Source: Caulobacter sp. (GTDB lineage: Bacteria; Pseudomonadota; Alphaproteobacteria; Caulobacterales; Caulobacteraceae). Taken from it: a DNA stretch of 64,000 nt. Positions 35,325 through 44,078 of the stretch are shown piece by piece. The notes beneath the pieces were generated by a model. The model had not been told where the DNA came from. It ran no database searches and saw only the letters and a list, made by a program, of their open reading frames with translations. The DNA is taken from the NCBI GenBank assembly GCA_017745235.1, contig JAGHZU010000003.1, forward strand, positions 254,465 through 318,464. Direction: 5' to 3'. Each line of letters starts with the position of its first letter. Positions within the stretch are counted from its first letter, which is position 1. The translations under genes and the position numbers were made by a program.

Positions 35325-36535
35325 CCCCCACCCAGCGACCAAGCGTCGAGCGCGCCCTGGCGCTGATCTGGCAGGCCGCCGCCCCTCTTGGCGTGGAAAC
35401 GATTTCCTGTTCGCACGCGGCGGGCCGGACGACCGCCCAGGGCATTCAGGCCATGCGCGACACCCCCACCTTCCGGGCTTCAGCGATGGACGGGTTCGCC
35501 CTTTGCAGCGGCGACACCACCGCCGCTTCGCACAAGGCTCCCGTGCGGCTGCGGCTTCTGTCGCCGGTCTTTGCCGGCATGCCGGTCCAGCCTCTGGCGC
35601 GCGGCGCGGCCATCCCGATCAGCACGGGCGCGCCCGTCCCCGAGGGCGCCGACGCGGTTCTTGTCCGCGAGGCGGCCGAGATTCGCGCGGGTGAGCTTGT
35701 TCTCGATCGACCGGTTCTTCAGGATCGCAACGTCCGGCAGATCGGGGAAGACGCACGCGCGGGCGATATGATCCTGCCGCCCGGCGCTTGGCTGTCGCCG
35801 GCCATGATCGGCGCGCTGACGGCCTATGGCGTGGCGCGTTTGCCGGTTTGGCGGTCGCCAGGGGTCGCGGTGATTTCGACCGGGTCGGAATTGATGGGCT
35901 CGGGCGCGGTTTTGGAGCGGGCGGCTTTCGTGGACAGCAACGGGCCCATGATCCGTTCGGCGGTCGGTCAATTGGGCCTTGGCGCCGACTTCATCGGCAT
36001 CGCCCGCGACGAGCGCCATGCGCTGGATGCGGCCCTGGACGCTGCATCGGCGAGCGACCTCGTCGTCTCGACCGGCGGTGTCTCGGCGGGCGATCTGGAC
36101 CTCGTGCGCGAACGCTTGGAAGCGCGAGGCGCCGAGATCATTTTTCACGGGGTGCGAATGCGCCCCGGCAAACCGCTGCTCTTTGCGCGCCTGGCCGACG
36201 GGCGCCTCTATTTCGGCCTCCCCGGAACCCCGGTCGCCGCGCTTGTCACCTTTCGTTTTTTCGTCACCCACGCGATCCGCCGGTTGGCGGGGCTACCCGC
36301 CGAGCAGGGCGAGCCCATCCGCCATAACGGCGTCGCGCGCGAGGGAACGACCCTGTTTCTCCGCGCGCGGCGTGGGACGTCCCCGCAGGGTCATCCGCTC
36401 GCCGACACCCAGCTCGACCAGCGGCCGCACATTCTGCGCTCGATCTTCGAGGCCGATCTCTGGCTTCGGCTTCACGACGGCGACGGCGAGGGCGACGAAA
36501 GCAGCTTGGCCTATCCCTTCACCGCCCGGCTCTGA
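35321..36535 (+). CDS. moeA: Molybdopterin molybdotransferase MoeA
   Basis: A 404-residue protein that inserts molybdate into adenylated molybdopterin. Motifs in order: FRASAMDGFAL, IPISTGAPVPEGADAVLVREAAE, ARAGDMILPPGAWLSPAMIGALTAYGVARLPVW, VAVISTGSELMG, VDSNGPMIRSAVGQLG, the central DLVVSTGGVSAGDLDLVRERLE, HGVRMRPGKPLLFARL and FGLPGTPVAALVTFRFFV. The ATG overlaps the fdhD stop. A genome usually has a core moeA elsewhere; a dedicated copy here makes this operon nearly self-sufficient for metal insertion. It is the last gene of the unit; 163 bases separate it from the efflux operon. Confidence 0.93.
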   Translation: MTPTQRPSVERALALIWQAAAPLGVETISCSHAAGRTTAQGIQAMRDTPTFRASAMDGFALCSGDTTAASHKAPVRLRLLSPVFAGMPVQPLARGAAIPISTGAPVPEGADAVLVREAAEIRAGELVLDRPVLQDRNVRQIGEDARAGDMILPPGAWLSPAMIGALTAYGVARLPVWRSPGVAVISTGSELMGSGAVLERAAFVDSNGPMIRSAVGQLGLGADFIGIARDERHALDAALDAASASDLVVSTGGVSAGDLDLVRERLEARGAEIIFHGVRMRPGKPLLFARLADGRLYFGLPGTPVAALVTFRFFVTHAIRRLAGLPAEQGEPIRHNGVAREGTTLFLRARRGTSPQGHPLADTQLDQRPHILRSIFEADLWLRLHDGDGEGDESSLAYPFTARL

Positions 36536-36698
36536 AGCGCGTGATCGGCGCTCCGGCCGACGGCTCGCGAGCCCGAGCAACAAGAAACCAACCGCAGCAA
36601 CTGACGGCAAGAACAAGGCCTTTGCCCTGGGTACCTAGGATGTCGGGTCGCGTCCGGGACAGCCTCCGTCTCGACGTCGAAGGCTGGGAACGGGTCGC

Positions 36699-36977
36699 AT
36701 GCGCGTGAAATCATGGTTGCAAGCGATTAGCGCACCGCTCCTCGCGACGCTGCTGCTCAGCGGATGCGCGCCAAGTTCGGCCCCAAGCCTTAGTCTCTTT
36801 GGCGCCTATTTTCCGGTCTGGATCCTGTGCGGGGTTCTGGGCGTGGTCGCCGCGATCACCACCCGGCTCTTGCTTGTGGTCAGCGGTCTGGCCGAGACCT
36901 TGCCGGCCCAGCTCCTCCTCTGCGTCGCCGTTGGCGTAATCGCCGCCTGTCTAACCTGGCTCTGGCTGGGACAATAA
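36699..36977 (+). CDS. YtcA-like small lipoprotein of an efflux operon
   Basis: A 92-residue lipoprotein. The signal sequence ends in the lipobox LLSGC (Cys23), followed by APSLSLFGAYFPVWILCGVLGVVAAITTRLLL and AQLLLCVAVGVIAACLTWLWLG, two membrane helices. This plan, S-x-x-x-FGAYFPxW after a lipid-modified Cys, is that of YtcA, the small protein preceding mdtN in the enterobacterial mdtNOP cluster. Two bases separate it from the next gene. Probably an inner-membrane accessory of the pump; its role is not established. Confidence 0.8.
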   Translation: MRVKSWLQAISAPLLATLLLSGCAPSSAPSLSLFGAYFPVWILCGVLGVVAAITTRLLLVVSGLAETLPAQLLLCVAVGVIAACLTWLWLGQ

Positions 36978-36979
36978 CG

Positions 36980-38029
36980 ATGAAGATCGCAGGTCAGTCT
37001 CGGCGTTCGAAAGCCGGCGTGATCGCCGTGAGCGTGATTGTCGCCCTCGCCGTCGCGATCCTCATCGTCAGCTTGGCTCAGGCCCGCCGTCAGCCATCGA
37101 CTGACGATGCGACCATCGACGCCGAAGTCGTGCATGTCGCCGCGGCCGTCGGTGGCCGCATCATCGATCTTCCGGTCCGCGAGAACGCCCGCGTGCGCAA
37201 AGGCGATATTCTTTTCCGGATCGATCCCGTGCCCTTCGAGGCCGCCGTTGCCCAAGCTGAAGCGGACCTGGCCCTGGCCAAGGCCCAACTGGGCACGCAG
37301 GGACGCGTGGTGGCCACGCAACGTTCCACCGCGAGCGTCGCGGCTGACCAGGTTCACCGCGCGAGCATCAACCAGGCGCTCGCCGCGCGAACGGTGGAGC
37401 GGCTAAGACCGCTGGCCGAGCAGGGCTACGCGCCTCGCCAGCAATTGGATCAGGCGGAGGTGACGCTCAGGGACGCCACCACGTCCCTCGCCCAGGCGCG
37501 CGAACAGCAGGCGGCCACGCGCGCAGCGATCGACACGACGGCCGGCGCCGAGGCTGTAATCAGCGCGCGCCAAGCCGCAGTGACGCTGGCCCGGCGCGCC
37601 CTCAACGACACCGTCGTGCGGGCCCCGCACGATGGGCGCATCGTGGGGCTGACGACCCTGGCGGGCGAGTTGGTGGTTCCCTCCCAAGCCCTGTTCACGC
37701 TGATCGCTCAGGACGAATGGCACGCGGTGGGCAATTTCCGCGAAGGCGCGCTGAGCCACATCGCGGTTGGTGACTGCGCGACGGTCTATTCGATGATCGA
37801 TCGAGCCCGGCCCATCCGCGGGCAGGTCGATGGGATCGGCTGGGGGGTTCTGGACACCGACCGGGTGAATCTCCCGCGCTCGGCGCCCTTCGTCGAAAAA
37901 TCCGTGAATTGGGTGCGCGTGGCGCAGCGCTTCCCCGTCCGCGTACGCCTGGACGCTCCCGCGGACGGACTGGCCAGGCTAGGCGCGAGCGCCGTGATCG
38001 AGATCCGTCATGGCGCCGCCTGCCGCTGA
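36980..38029 (+). CDS. MdtN/EmrA-like periplasmic adaptor (HlyD family)
   Basis: A 349-residue membrane fusion protein. An N-terminal anchor helix (AGVIAVSVIVALAVAILIVSLA) is followed by TDDATIDAEVVHVAAAVGGRIIDLPVRENARVRKGDILFRIDPVPFE (biotinyl-lipoyl half-motif), a long coiled-coil hairpin (about 90-200), and the second half-motif NDTVVRAPHDGRIVGLTTLAGELVVPSQALFTLIAQDEWHAVGNF. It links an inner-membrane pump to an outer-membrane channel. The ATG at 36980 opens the basic leader; the ORF track reads 51 codons further upstream through the YtcA gene. It overlaps the FUSC gene by 20 bases. Confidence 0.9.
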   Translation: MKIAGQSRRSKAGVIAVSVIVALAVAILIVSLAQARRQPSTDDATIDAEVVHVAAAVGGRIIDLPVRENARVRKGDILFRIDPVPFEAAVAQAEADLALAKAQLGTQGRVVATQRSTASVAADQVHRASINQALAARTVERLRPLAEQGYAPRQQLDQAEVTLRDATTSLAQAREQQAATRAAIDTTAGAEAVISARQAAVTLARRALNDTVVRAPHDGRIVGLTTLAGELVVPSQALFTLIAQDEWHAVGNFREGALSHIAVGDCATVYSMIDRARPIRGQVDGIGWGVLDTDRVNLPRSAPFVEKSVNWVRVAQRFPVRVRLDAPADGLARLGASAVIEIRHGAACR

Positions 38030-39917
38030 CCGCCCCGCCCTGTCGGTCCTGGTCTTTCGCCTGTGGGAACCGAGTCGCGAACGGGCCGAGCTGGCCTTTC
38101 GCCTGGCGCTGATCTGCGCGCTGACGGCGCTCGCGACCGTCTATTACGACACGCCCGAACCGGCCCTGACCGTCTATCTGGTGTTCTTCCTCAACCGACC
38201 CGACCGCGCGACCAGCGTAATCCTCAATATCGCGCTCGTCGTGCTGGTGACGATCCTGCTGCTGCTGGTGCTTGTCCTGGCGATCCGGGTGGTGGACGCG
38301 CCCGCTTGGCGCGTGGCGACCATGGCGCTGGTCTCGATGGGGTTTCTCTATCTGGCGTCGGCCAGCAAGCTGCGCCCCGTGGCGCCGATCCTGGCGATGG
38401 TGGCCGCCTACGCGCTCGACCTGCTCGGCTTTGTTCCACTGGGCGAGCTGGCCACGCGGGGTCTGCTCTATGCTTGGCTGTTTGTCTCCATTCCCGCCGC
38501 CATCTCGCTGGTCGTCAATCTCCTGATCGCGCCAGCGCCCAGGCGGCTGGCGGAGCGGGCCTTGGCCGCCAACCTGCGCGCGGCGTCCGAGAGGCTGGTT
38601 CAGCCCGCCAGCGCCCCAGACGCCGAGTTCGTTCGTCGCCGCGACACCGGCGCCCAGGCCCCGCTCGGGTGGTTGCGCCTGGCCAAGATCGAACACGGCA
38701 CCTCCGTCGAGACGCTCGCTCGCCTGGAGGCCGCCGCGCGCGCGACGCCGATCCTGCTCTATCTCGTCGACGAACTCGCCCAAGAGCCGAGCGTCCCGGC
38801 CGCATGGCGGGCTGAAGCCGCCGCGCGTCTGTGCGAGATGGCCCAGGCGTTCGATCAGCGGGGCTACCCGGAGGACATCGCCCCGCCCCCAGCCTTGACC
38901 GCCAACCCGGGGGGCGAGAGGTTGATGCGCGCATTCGAGCGCACGCTGACACACTTCACGGACCTGACGACGGCGCCCCCGGCCGAGCCGGGCAAGGCTG
39001 GCTTCTTTCTGCCCGACGCCGTCAGCAATCCGCAGCATCTGCGCTACGCCCTGAAGACCACCGGCGCGGCGATGGTCTGCTACTTCCTCTATGTCCTGCT
39101 GGACTGGCCCGGCATCCACACCTGCCTGATCACTTGTTACATCGTGGCCCTGGGCACGGCGGCGGAAACAACCGAAAAACTCAGCCTGCGCATCCTAGGG
39201 TGCCTGGCCGGCGCGGCGGTGGGAACCGCCTCGCTCGTCTGGATCGTCCCGACCATCGCCTCCGGCTGGGCCTTCGTGGCGCTTGTGTTCGCTGGCGCGC
39301 TGGTTGGCGGCTGGATCGCCGCGGGCAGCCCAAGGATCGCCTATGGCGGCCTTCAGTTCGCCTTCGCGTTCTTTCTCTGCGTAATCCAGGGCGCGGGGCC
39401 GGCCTTTGACCTGACGATCGCCCGCGACCGGGTGATCGGGATCATCATCGGCAATGCGGTGACCTACTTGGTCTTCACGCGGCTTTGGCCCGTGAGCATC
39501 GTCGACCGCGTCGAGCAAGGCCTGGCGTCCATGCTCACCCAGTTCAATCGCGTCGCGCGCTCGCCGATCGACCAGAAACGGACGGCCGCCGCGACCCTTC
39601 AGACGGCGGTCAGCGCCCTTGGCGACGACCTTGATCTGGCTCGCTATGAACCCCGACCGCTACGCCCGCCGCCGCAATGGGAGACAGCCCGCCGGACGGC
39701 GGCGCAGGCGCTGTCGCGCCTCACGGCGCCGATCGTGCTCGACGACGACCCGGCCTTCTGGACGTCCGTCGGCGACCGACTGGGACGACTGTCCGATGCC
39801 CCCGGGGCCGCCTCCGTCGACAGGCCGTCCGCGCCGCCCGGGCTCGGCAATCTCTTGCAGGTCCGCGCCCTCACCCAGATCCAGTCGCTGGAGGAAGCTC
39901 TTGACCCTGGCGCTTGA
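38010..39917 (+). CDS. FUSC-family inner-membrane transporter (MdtO-like)
   Basis: A 635-residue protein with the two-block layout of the fusaric-acid-resistance family: about six helices at 25-190 (LALICALTALATVYYDTPEPALTVYLVFFLNRPDRATSVILN and following), a long cytosolic segment with coiled-coil character (about 190-340), and a second block at about 345-500 (LKTTGAAMVCYFLYVLLDWPGIHTCLITCYIVALGTAAETTEKLSLRILGCLAGAAVG). The HTCLITC...AETTEK motif is the hallmark of MdtO/FUSC proteins. It is thought to move aromatic acids or toxic cations with the adaptor upstream and the channel downstream. The last 17 bases overlap the next gene. Confidence 0.88.
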   Translation: MAPPAADRPALSVLVFRLWEPSRERAELAFRLALICALTALATVYYDTPEPALTVYLVFFLNRPDRATSVILNIALVVLVTILLLLVLVLAIRVVDAPAWRVATMALVSMGFLYLASASKLRPVAPILAMVAAYALDLLGFVPLGELATRGLLYAWLFVSIPAAISLVVNLLIAPAPRRLAERALAANLRAASERLVQPASAPDAEFVRRRDTGAQAPLGWLRLAKIEHGTSVETLARLEAAARATPILLYLVDELAQEPSVPAAWRAEAAARLCEMAQAFDQRGYPEDIAPPPALTANPGGERLMRAFERTLTHFTDLTTAPPAEPGKAGFFLPDAVSNPQHLRYALKTTGAAMVCYFLYVLLDWPGIHTCLITCYIVALGTAAETTEKLSLRILGCLAGAAVGTASLVWIVPTIASGWAFVALVFAGALVGGWIAAGSPRIAYGGLQFAFAFFLCVIQGAGPAFDLTIARDRVIGIIIGNAVTYLVFTRLWPVSIVDRVEQGLASMLTQFNRVARSPIDQKRTAAATLQTAVSALGDDLDLARYEPRPLRPPPQWETARRTAAQALSRLTAPIVLDDDPAFWTSVGDRLGRLSDAPGAASVDRPSAPPGLGNLLQVRALTQIQSLEEALDPGA

Positions 39918-41451
39918 TCCGATCCGCCGCTGGCGCTGTCACGTCCTCGCCTTCAGCCTCCTGGCGCTCTGTGGCTGCGCATCGCCGCCGGTCGACCTCG
40001 CCCCCCCGCGTCCCGATCGCCCCTGGCGGCCTTCGACCTCGGGTCAGGGTGAAATCCTGCCCCAGCTATCGTCGCCGTCCGATCAGGAGCATTCCGACCA
40101 CGTCCTGCCCGTCAACACCGCGCTCGCCGTGACGCCTGCCGCGCCGGCGATCGAAACGGGCAGACCCTATGATCTGGCGGAGCTGATCGACCTGGCTCAA
40201 TCCGCGAGCCCCGATACGCGCATCGCGTGGAATGCCGCGCGGCAAGCCGCCCTCGCCGCCGGCCTCGCCAAGAGCGCCTATCTTCCACGCCTCTCCGCGA
40301 GCGTGCTGGGCGGCCATCAGGTCTCCCATGCCAGGCCCTCGGCCTCGGGCGTTCGGGCCGATAGCGACAGCAACGTCGACGGGGCGGTGTCGGCGTTGAC
40401 GCTGCAGTGGCTCTTGTTCGACTTTGGCGAACGCAAGGCGCTGGTCGACAGCGCCAATCAGGTCACCCTCGCCGCCGGCATCAACTTCACGGCCGCCCAT
40501 CAGACGCTGATCCATCGGGTCAGCCTGGCCTATTACGCCTACGCCGCCGCCCGGACACGATCTCAGAACGCGGCCCAGTCCCTGGACGACGCGCGGGCCG
40601 TGGAAAAGGCCGCCCAGGCGCGCTTGGCCCACGGAGTGGGCACGATCGTCGAAGTCGCACAGACCCGTCAGGCCAGCGCCCAGGCCCAACTGTTCAAGGT
40701 TCAGGCCGAGGGCGCGACGCAGGACGCCTATGTCACGCTGCTGGCGGCGATGGGCGTTCCGCCTCTGACAAAGATCACCATCGCCGCGCCGGCGGACCAT
40801 CAGCTTTCGACCCACCTGGGCGCCGACGTCGCGCAATTGATCTCGGACGCGTTGGGCCGGAGGCCTGATGTCCTGGCGGCCCATTCGGCGGTTTTGGCCG
40901 GCGAGGCCCGGGAGCGCGCCGCGCGGGCAGCGTTCCTGCCCAAGGTGTTCGTCGCCGCCAACGCCAGCTATGCGACGGGCGATCTTTCGGTCACCGGCCT
41001 GCCCGCCATCACCCCAGACCAGCCCCCCACCCTGAACCTCGACAGCAGCCGCTCATCGGGCTTGGTTCTCGGCGGGATCACCGTGCCGATCTATGACGGC
41101 GGCGTGCGTCGCAACGCCATGGCCCAGGCGAGGATCCGCACCGACACCGCGCGCCTGACGCTCGAGCAGGTGCGCAACCAGGCCATTCAGCAAATCGTGG
41201 TCGCCGACAATACGCTTCGAACCAGCCTGGCGGCCCACGACGCGGCCGAGACGCTGCTGGAGGCGGCCCAGACGACGTTTGACGCCGCCCTGACAGCCTA
41301 TCGCAACGGCCTTGGGAGCGCGCCGGAAACCCTCGTCGCGGAGCGACAGCTTCTCGAGGCCCGAAACGCCTATGCAGACGCCTATAGTGGCGCGCTTTCC
41401 GCCGCCGCCACGCTTGCGCTCGCGACCGGCGCGCTTGGCGAGAGCCCTTGA
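39901..41451 (+). CDS. TolC-type outer-membrane efflux lipoprotein (MdtP/NodT-like)
   Basis: About 516 residues with a TTG start at 39901 directly behind GGAGGAAGC; the ORF track begins 94 codons too early inside the FUSC gene. The leader RRWRCHVLAFSLLALCGCASPPVDLAPPRPDRPW is a lipoprotein signal with lipobox LCGC, followed by the P-P-V-D-L-A-P-P run typical of NodT-type channels. Two OEP repeats follow: YDLAELIDLAQSASPDTRIAWNAARQAALAAGLAKSAYLPRLSAS, LTLQWLLFDFGERKALVDSANQ, and LISDALGRRPDVLAAHSAVLAGEARERAARAAFLPKVFVAA, GITVPIYDGGVRRNAMAQARIRTDTARL. It forms the outer-membrane tunnel of this four-gene pump. Confidence 0.88.
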   Translation: MTLALDPIRRWRCHVLAFSLLALCGCASPPVDLAPPRPDRPWRPSTSGQGEILPQLSSPSDQEHSDHVLPVNTALAVTPAAPAIETGRPYDLAELIDLAQSASPDTRIAWNAARQAALAAGLAKSAYLPRLSASVLGGHQVSHARPSASGVRADSDSNVDGAVSALTLQWLLFDFGERKALVDSANQVTLAAGINFTAAHQTLIHRVSLAYYAYAAARTRSQNAAQSLDDARAVEKAAQARLAHGVGTIVEVAQTRQASAQAQLFKVQAEGATQDAYVTLLAAMGVPPLTKITIAAPADHQLSTHLGADVAQLISDALGRRPDVLAAHSAVLAGEARERAARAAFLPKVFVAANASYATGDLSVTGLPAITPDQPPTLNLDSSRSSGLVLGGITVPIYDGGVRRNAMAQARIRTDTARLTLEQVRNQAIQQIVVADNTLRTSLAAHDAAETLLEAAQTTFDAALTAYRNGLGSAPETLVAERQLLEARNAYADAYSGALSAAATLALATGALGESP

Positions 41452-41458
41452 AACGGCC

Positions 41459-42391
41459 ATGCCGCACAGATCCCACCCCATCACGATAGACAGCGTCCTG
41501 CGCGCTCTGCCGGTCACCCCAAGCATGAGCACGCGGCAACGCGAATGGTCGGGCGTCACCGTCGATCTCTACAATCCGGTGCCCAACTGTTCGGCGACCT
41601 ATTCGGCCTTCGATCATCACGCTCTCTATTATGTGCCCGTAGGCTCCGCTCGGCTCGTCCAGGGGCGCGACGGCGTCGTCCATGAGGCCGTCATCTCCGC
41701 GGGCATGTCGTTGATCATGCCCGCCGGTCACGATTCCAGCTGGGACGGCGATGTTCCCGCTTCCGCGCGGATGAGGATGCCCACCGCCCTGATCACGGCG
41801 GCGGCCGAGGAGATGGGCAAGCGCCCGGCCAGTCAGGTCGAGATCCGAAACGTGTTTCAGATGCGCGATCCCCTGATCGAGCGCGTGGCGCTGATGTTCA
41901 TCTCGGAGCTCGAACGGCGCGCTCATCCCGCGCAAGTGCTGATCGCGGACGCTTTGTCCTGCGCCTTGGCGGCCCACATGGTCCGCAGCCTGAACGCCTT
42001 TGACGTGGCGGGGTCCTATGACCCTCCGCCCTTGGGACGGGCCCAGCTCAATCGGGTGATGGCGTTCATTGAGGACAACCTGGAGCGTCCGATCGCGCTC
42101 TCGGACCTGGCGGCCGTCGTCAATGTCAGCCGTTTCCACTTCGCCCGCCTGTTCAAGCGCAGCACCGGCATGACGGCGATCGCCTATGTCGAACAATGCC
42201 GCCTCAGGCGCGCGCAGTCGCTGATCGCCGGCAGCGATATTCCGCTCTCGCAGATCGCGCTGATCGCCGGCTTCGCCGACCAAAGCCATTTTACGCGCCG
42301 GTTTCACAAGCACTTCGGACACACGCCAGCCGCCTTCGCCCGAGAGCAGGGCCGCCGGCGATCCCAGCGACAGATCAACGGGCGAGGCTGA
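41459..42391 (+). CDS. AraC-family transcriptional regulator (third of the island), probable efflux regulator
   Basis: A 310-residue protein from the ATG at 41459, seven bases after the efflux channel stop, so it is probably the last gene of the efflux operon and its regulator. N-terminal sensor part: FDHHALYYVPVGSARLVQGRDG, ISAGMSLIMPAGHDSSWDGDVPASARMRM. Double HTH: MAFIEDNLERPIALSDLAAVVNVSRFHFARLFKRSTGMTAIAYVEQCRLRRAQSLIAGSDIPLSQIALIAGFADQSHFTRRFHKHFGHTPAAFAREQ. It is clearly paralogous to the regulator at 20396-21346. The ligand may be an aromatic compound exported by the pump; this is inference from context. Confidence 0.88.
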   Translation: MPHRSHPITIDSVLRALPVTPSMSTRQREWSGVTVDLYNPVPNCSATYSAFDHHALYYVPVGSARLVQGRDGVVHEAVISAGMSLIMPAGHDSSWDGDVPASARMRMPTALITAAAEEMGKRPASQVEIRNVFQMRDPLIERVALMFISELERRAHPAQVLIADALSCALAAHMVRSLNAFDVAGSYDPPPLGRAQLNRVMAFIEDNLERPIALSDLAAVVNVSRFHFARLFKRSTGMTAIAYVEQCRLRRAQSLIAGSDIPLSQIALIAGFADQSHFTRRFHKHFGHTPAAFAREQGRRRSQRQINGRG

Positions 42392-42393
42392 GC

Positions 42394-42453
42394 ATGATCC
42401 TGACCAACATCACAGTCGCCCCGCGCTGCGCGGCCCGGAACGCGCGTCGATGA
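42394..42453 (+). CDS. Possible 19-residue leader peptide overlapping the antiporter start
   Basis: Two bases after the AraC stop, an ATG opens a 19-codon frame (MILTNITVAPRCAARNARR) whose TGA overlaps the antiporter ATG as ATGA. The overlap would couple antiporter translation to this peptide. Evidence is limited to position and the overlap; it may simply be chance. Confidence 0.25.
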   Translation: MILTNITVAPRCAARNARR

Positions 42454-44078
42454 CGGTGCTGATCGCCATCACCATTCTTCTGGCCGCGGTCGTCGCCAGC
42501 AGCATGGTCGCGCGGATCGCCGGCGGTGTGGCGCCCCTGCCCCTGGTGCAGATCGCGGTCGGCGTGGCGATCGGCGCGAGCGTCGATCTCCACATCGCGC
42601 TCGACCCCGAACTGTTCCTGCTGCTGTTCATCGCGCCGCTTCTCTTTCTGGACGGCTGGCGAGTCCCCAGGGAAAGCCTTTTTGAGGAGAAATGGACGAT
42701 CAGCGCCCTGGCTTTCGGCCTGGTGGCGTTCACGGTCGCCGGCGCGGGCCTTTTTCTCCACTGGCTGATCCCGGCCATGCCGCTGGCCGTCGGCTTCGCG
42801 CTCGCCGCCGTTCTCTCGCCCACCGACGCCGTCGCTGTCTCCGCGATCGCGGCGCGCGCGCCGATTCCCCGGCGTCTGTTGCACCTGCTGGAGGGCGAAG
42901 CGCTCCTCAACGACGCCACGGGTCTGGTGTGTTTCCGCTTCGCCATCGCCGCGGCCTTGACCGGCACCTTCCAATTGGGCGCGGCGACGATCGCCTTCGT
43001 CTGGCTTATCGTGTGCGGCGTGCTCGTTGGAGTTGGCGTGACGCTGCTGGCCAATGCCGCCAAGGATTGGACCGCCAGCCGGTTTGGCGAAGAGTCGGGA
43101 TCGCACATCCTGATCAGCCTGCTGATCCCCTTCGCCGCTTATGTCCTAGCGACCCATCTTGGCGGTTCGGGAATCCTGGCCGCCGTCGCCGCGGGCATCA
43201 CGATGAACTACGAAGAACGCAGCGGGGTCGCCCAGCCCATAACGCGCATCCGCCGCGCCGCGGTTTGGGACGCGGTGCAGTTCGCGGCCAATGGCGTCAT
43301 CTTCGTGCTGCTCGGCGATCAACTGCCTGCGATCGTCGCTGGCGCTCAACGCGTGGTCGGCGACACGGGCCATCGCCACGCCGGATGGCTGATCCTGCTG
43401 GCGCTGTCGATCTACGGGGTGCTGTTTATCCTGAGGGCGCTCTGGGTGCTCATTTCTCTTCACCTGACGCGTCGAAGACATGCTGCGACCGACGCGCTGG
43501 ATTGGCGAGCTGTCGCGGTGATGTCGTTAAGCGGCGTGCGCGGCGCGTTGACCCTGTCGGGCGTCATGGCGCTGCCGCTGGCGTTGAACGATGGCAGCCC
43601 TTTTCCCGCCCGAGACCTGGCCATCCTTCTGGCGGCCGGCGTCATTATCGTCTCGTTGCTCGCGGCGAACCTGGGGATCCCCCTGCTGGTCAAGGGCGCT
43701 TCGGTCCAGGCCGAGCCGGCGCACGACGAAGCCGAGGGCGGTGCGCGACTGGCCGCCGCCCTAGCCGCAATGAACGCGGTTGAGACCAGTCTGCGCGAAG
43801 CCGAGCCCGCGGACGAGGATGCGGAGCTCTATCTGCGGGCCGGCGCCGAAGTCGTCTCGATCTATCGCCAGCGTGTGGAGACACGCCAGCAGGTCGGCGG
43901 CCTGCCCGACGTCGCTCGAAAGCTGGGACGTATCGAGCGCCGTTTGCAGTTGATCGCGCTCAGAGCCGAACGCCAGGAATTCTATCGGCTTGCGCGGTCG
44001 GGCAAGCTGACGGATGAGCAGGCCGCCTTGCTGGTGCGCGAGGTCGATTTGTTGGAGTCGCGGTTCGCTGTCGCCTAG
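42450..44078 (+). CDS. Na+/H+ antiporter, CPA1 (NhaP/YjcE) type
   Basis: A 542-residue inner-membrane protein with about twelve helices. CPA1 signatures are VLSPTDAVAVSAIAARAPIPRRLLHLLEGEALLNDATGLV (the ion-binding ND pair) and MSLSGVRGALTLSGVMALPLAL. The opening, PLPLVQIAVGVAIG...LDPELFLLLFIAPLLFLDGWRVPRESL, matches YjcE-type exchangers. The C-terminal 130 residues are a soluble charged helical tail (GARLAAALAAMNAVETSLREAE...LLVREVDLLESRF), usual in this group. It exchanges Na+ or K+ for protons, relevant to salt or alkaline stress. It converges with the AraC gene at 44075 with a four-base overlap. Confidence 0.9.
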   Translation: MTVLIAITILLAAVVASSMVARIAGGVAPLPLVQIAVGVAIGASVDLHIALDPELFLLLFIAPLLFLDGWRVPRESLFEEKWTISALAFGLVAFTVAGAGLFLHWLIPAMPLAVGFALAAVLSPTDAVAVSAIAARAPIPRRLLHLLEGEALLNDATGLVCFRFAIAAALTGTFQLGAATIAFVWLIVCGVLVGVGVTLLANAAKDWTASRFGEESGSHILISLLIPFAAYVLATHLGGSGILAAVAAGITMNYEERSGVAQPITRIRRAAVWDAVQFAANGVIFVLLGDQLPAIVAGAQRVVGDTGHRHAGWLILLALSIYGVLFILRALWVLISLHLTRRRHAATDALDWRAVAVMSLSGVRGALTLSGVMALPLALNDGSPFPARDLAILLAAGVIIVSLLAANLGIPLLVKGASVQAEPAHDEAEGGARLAAALAAMNAVETSLREAEPADEDAELYLRAGAEVVSIYRQRVETRQQVGGLPDVARKLGRIERRLQLIALRAERQEFYRLARSGKLTDEQAALLVREVDLLESRFAVA

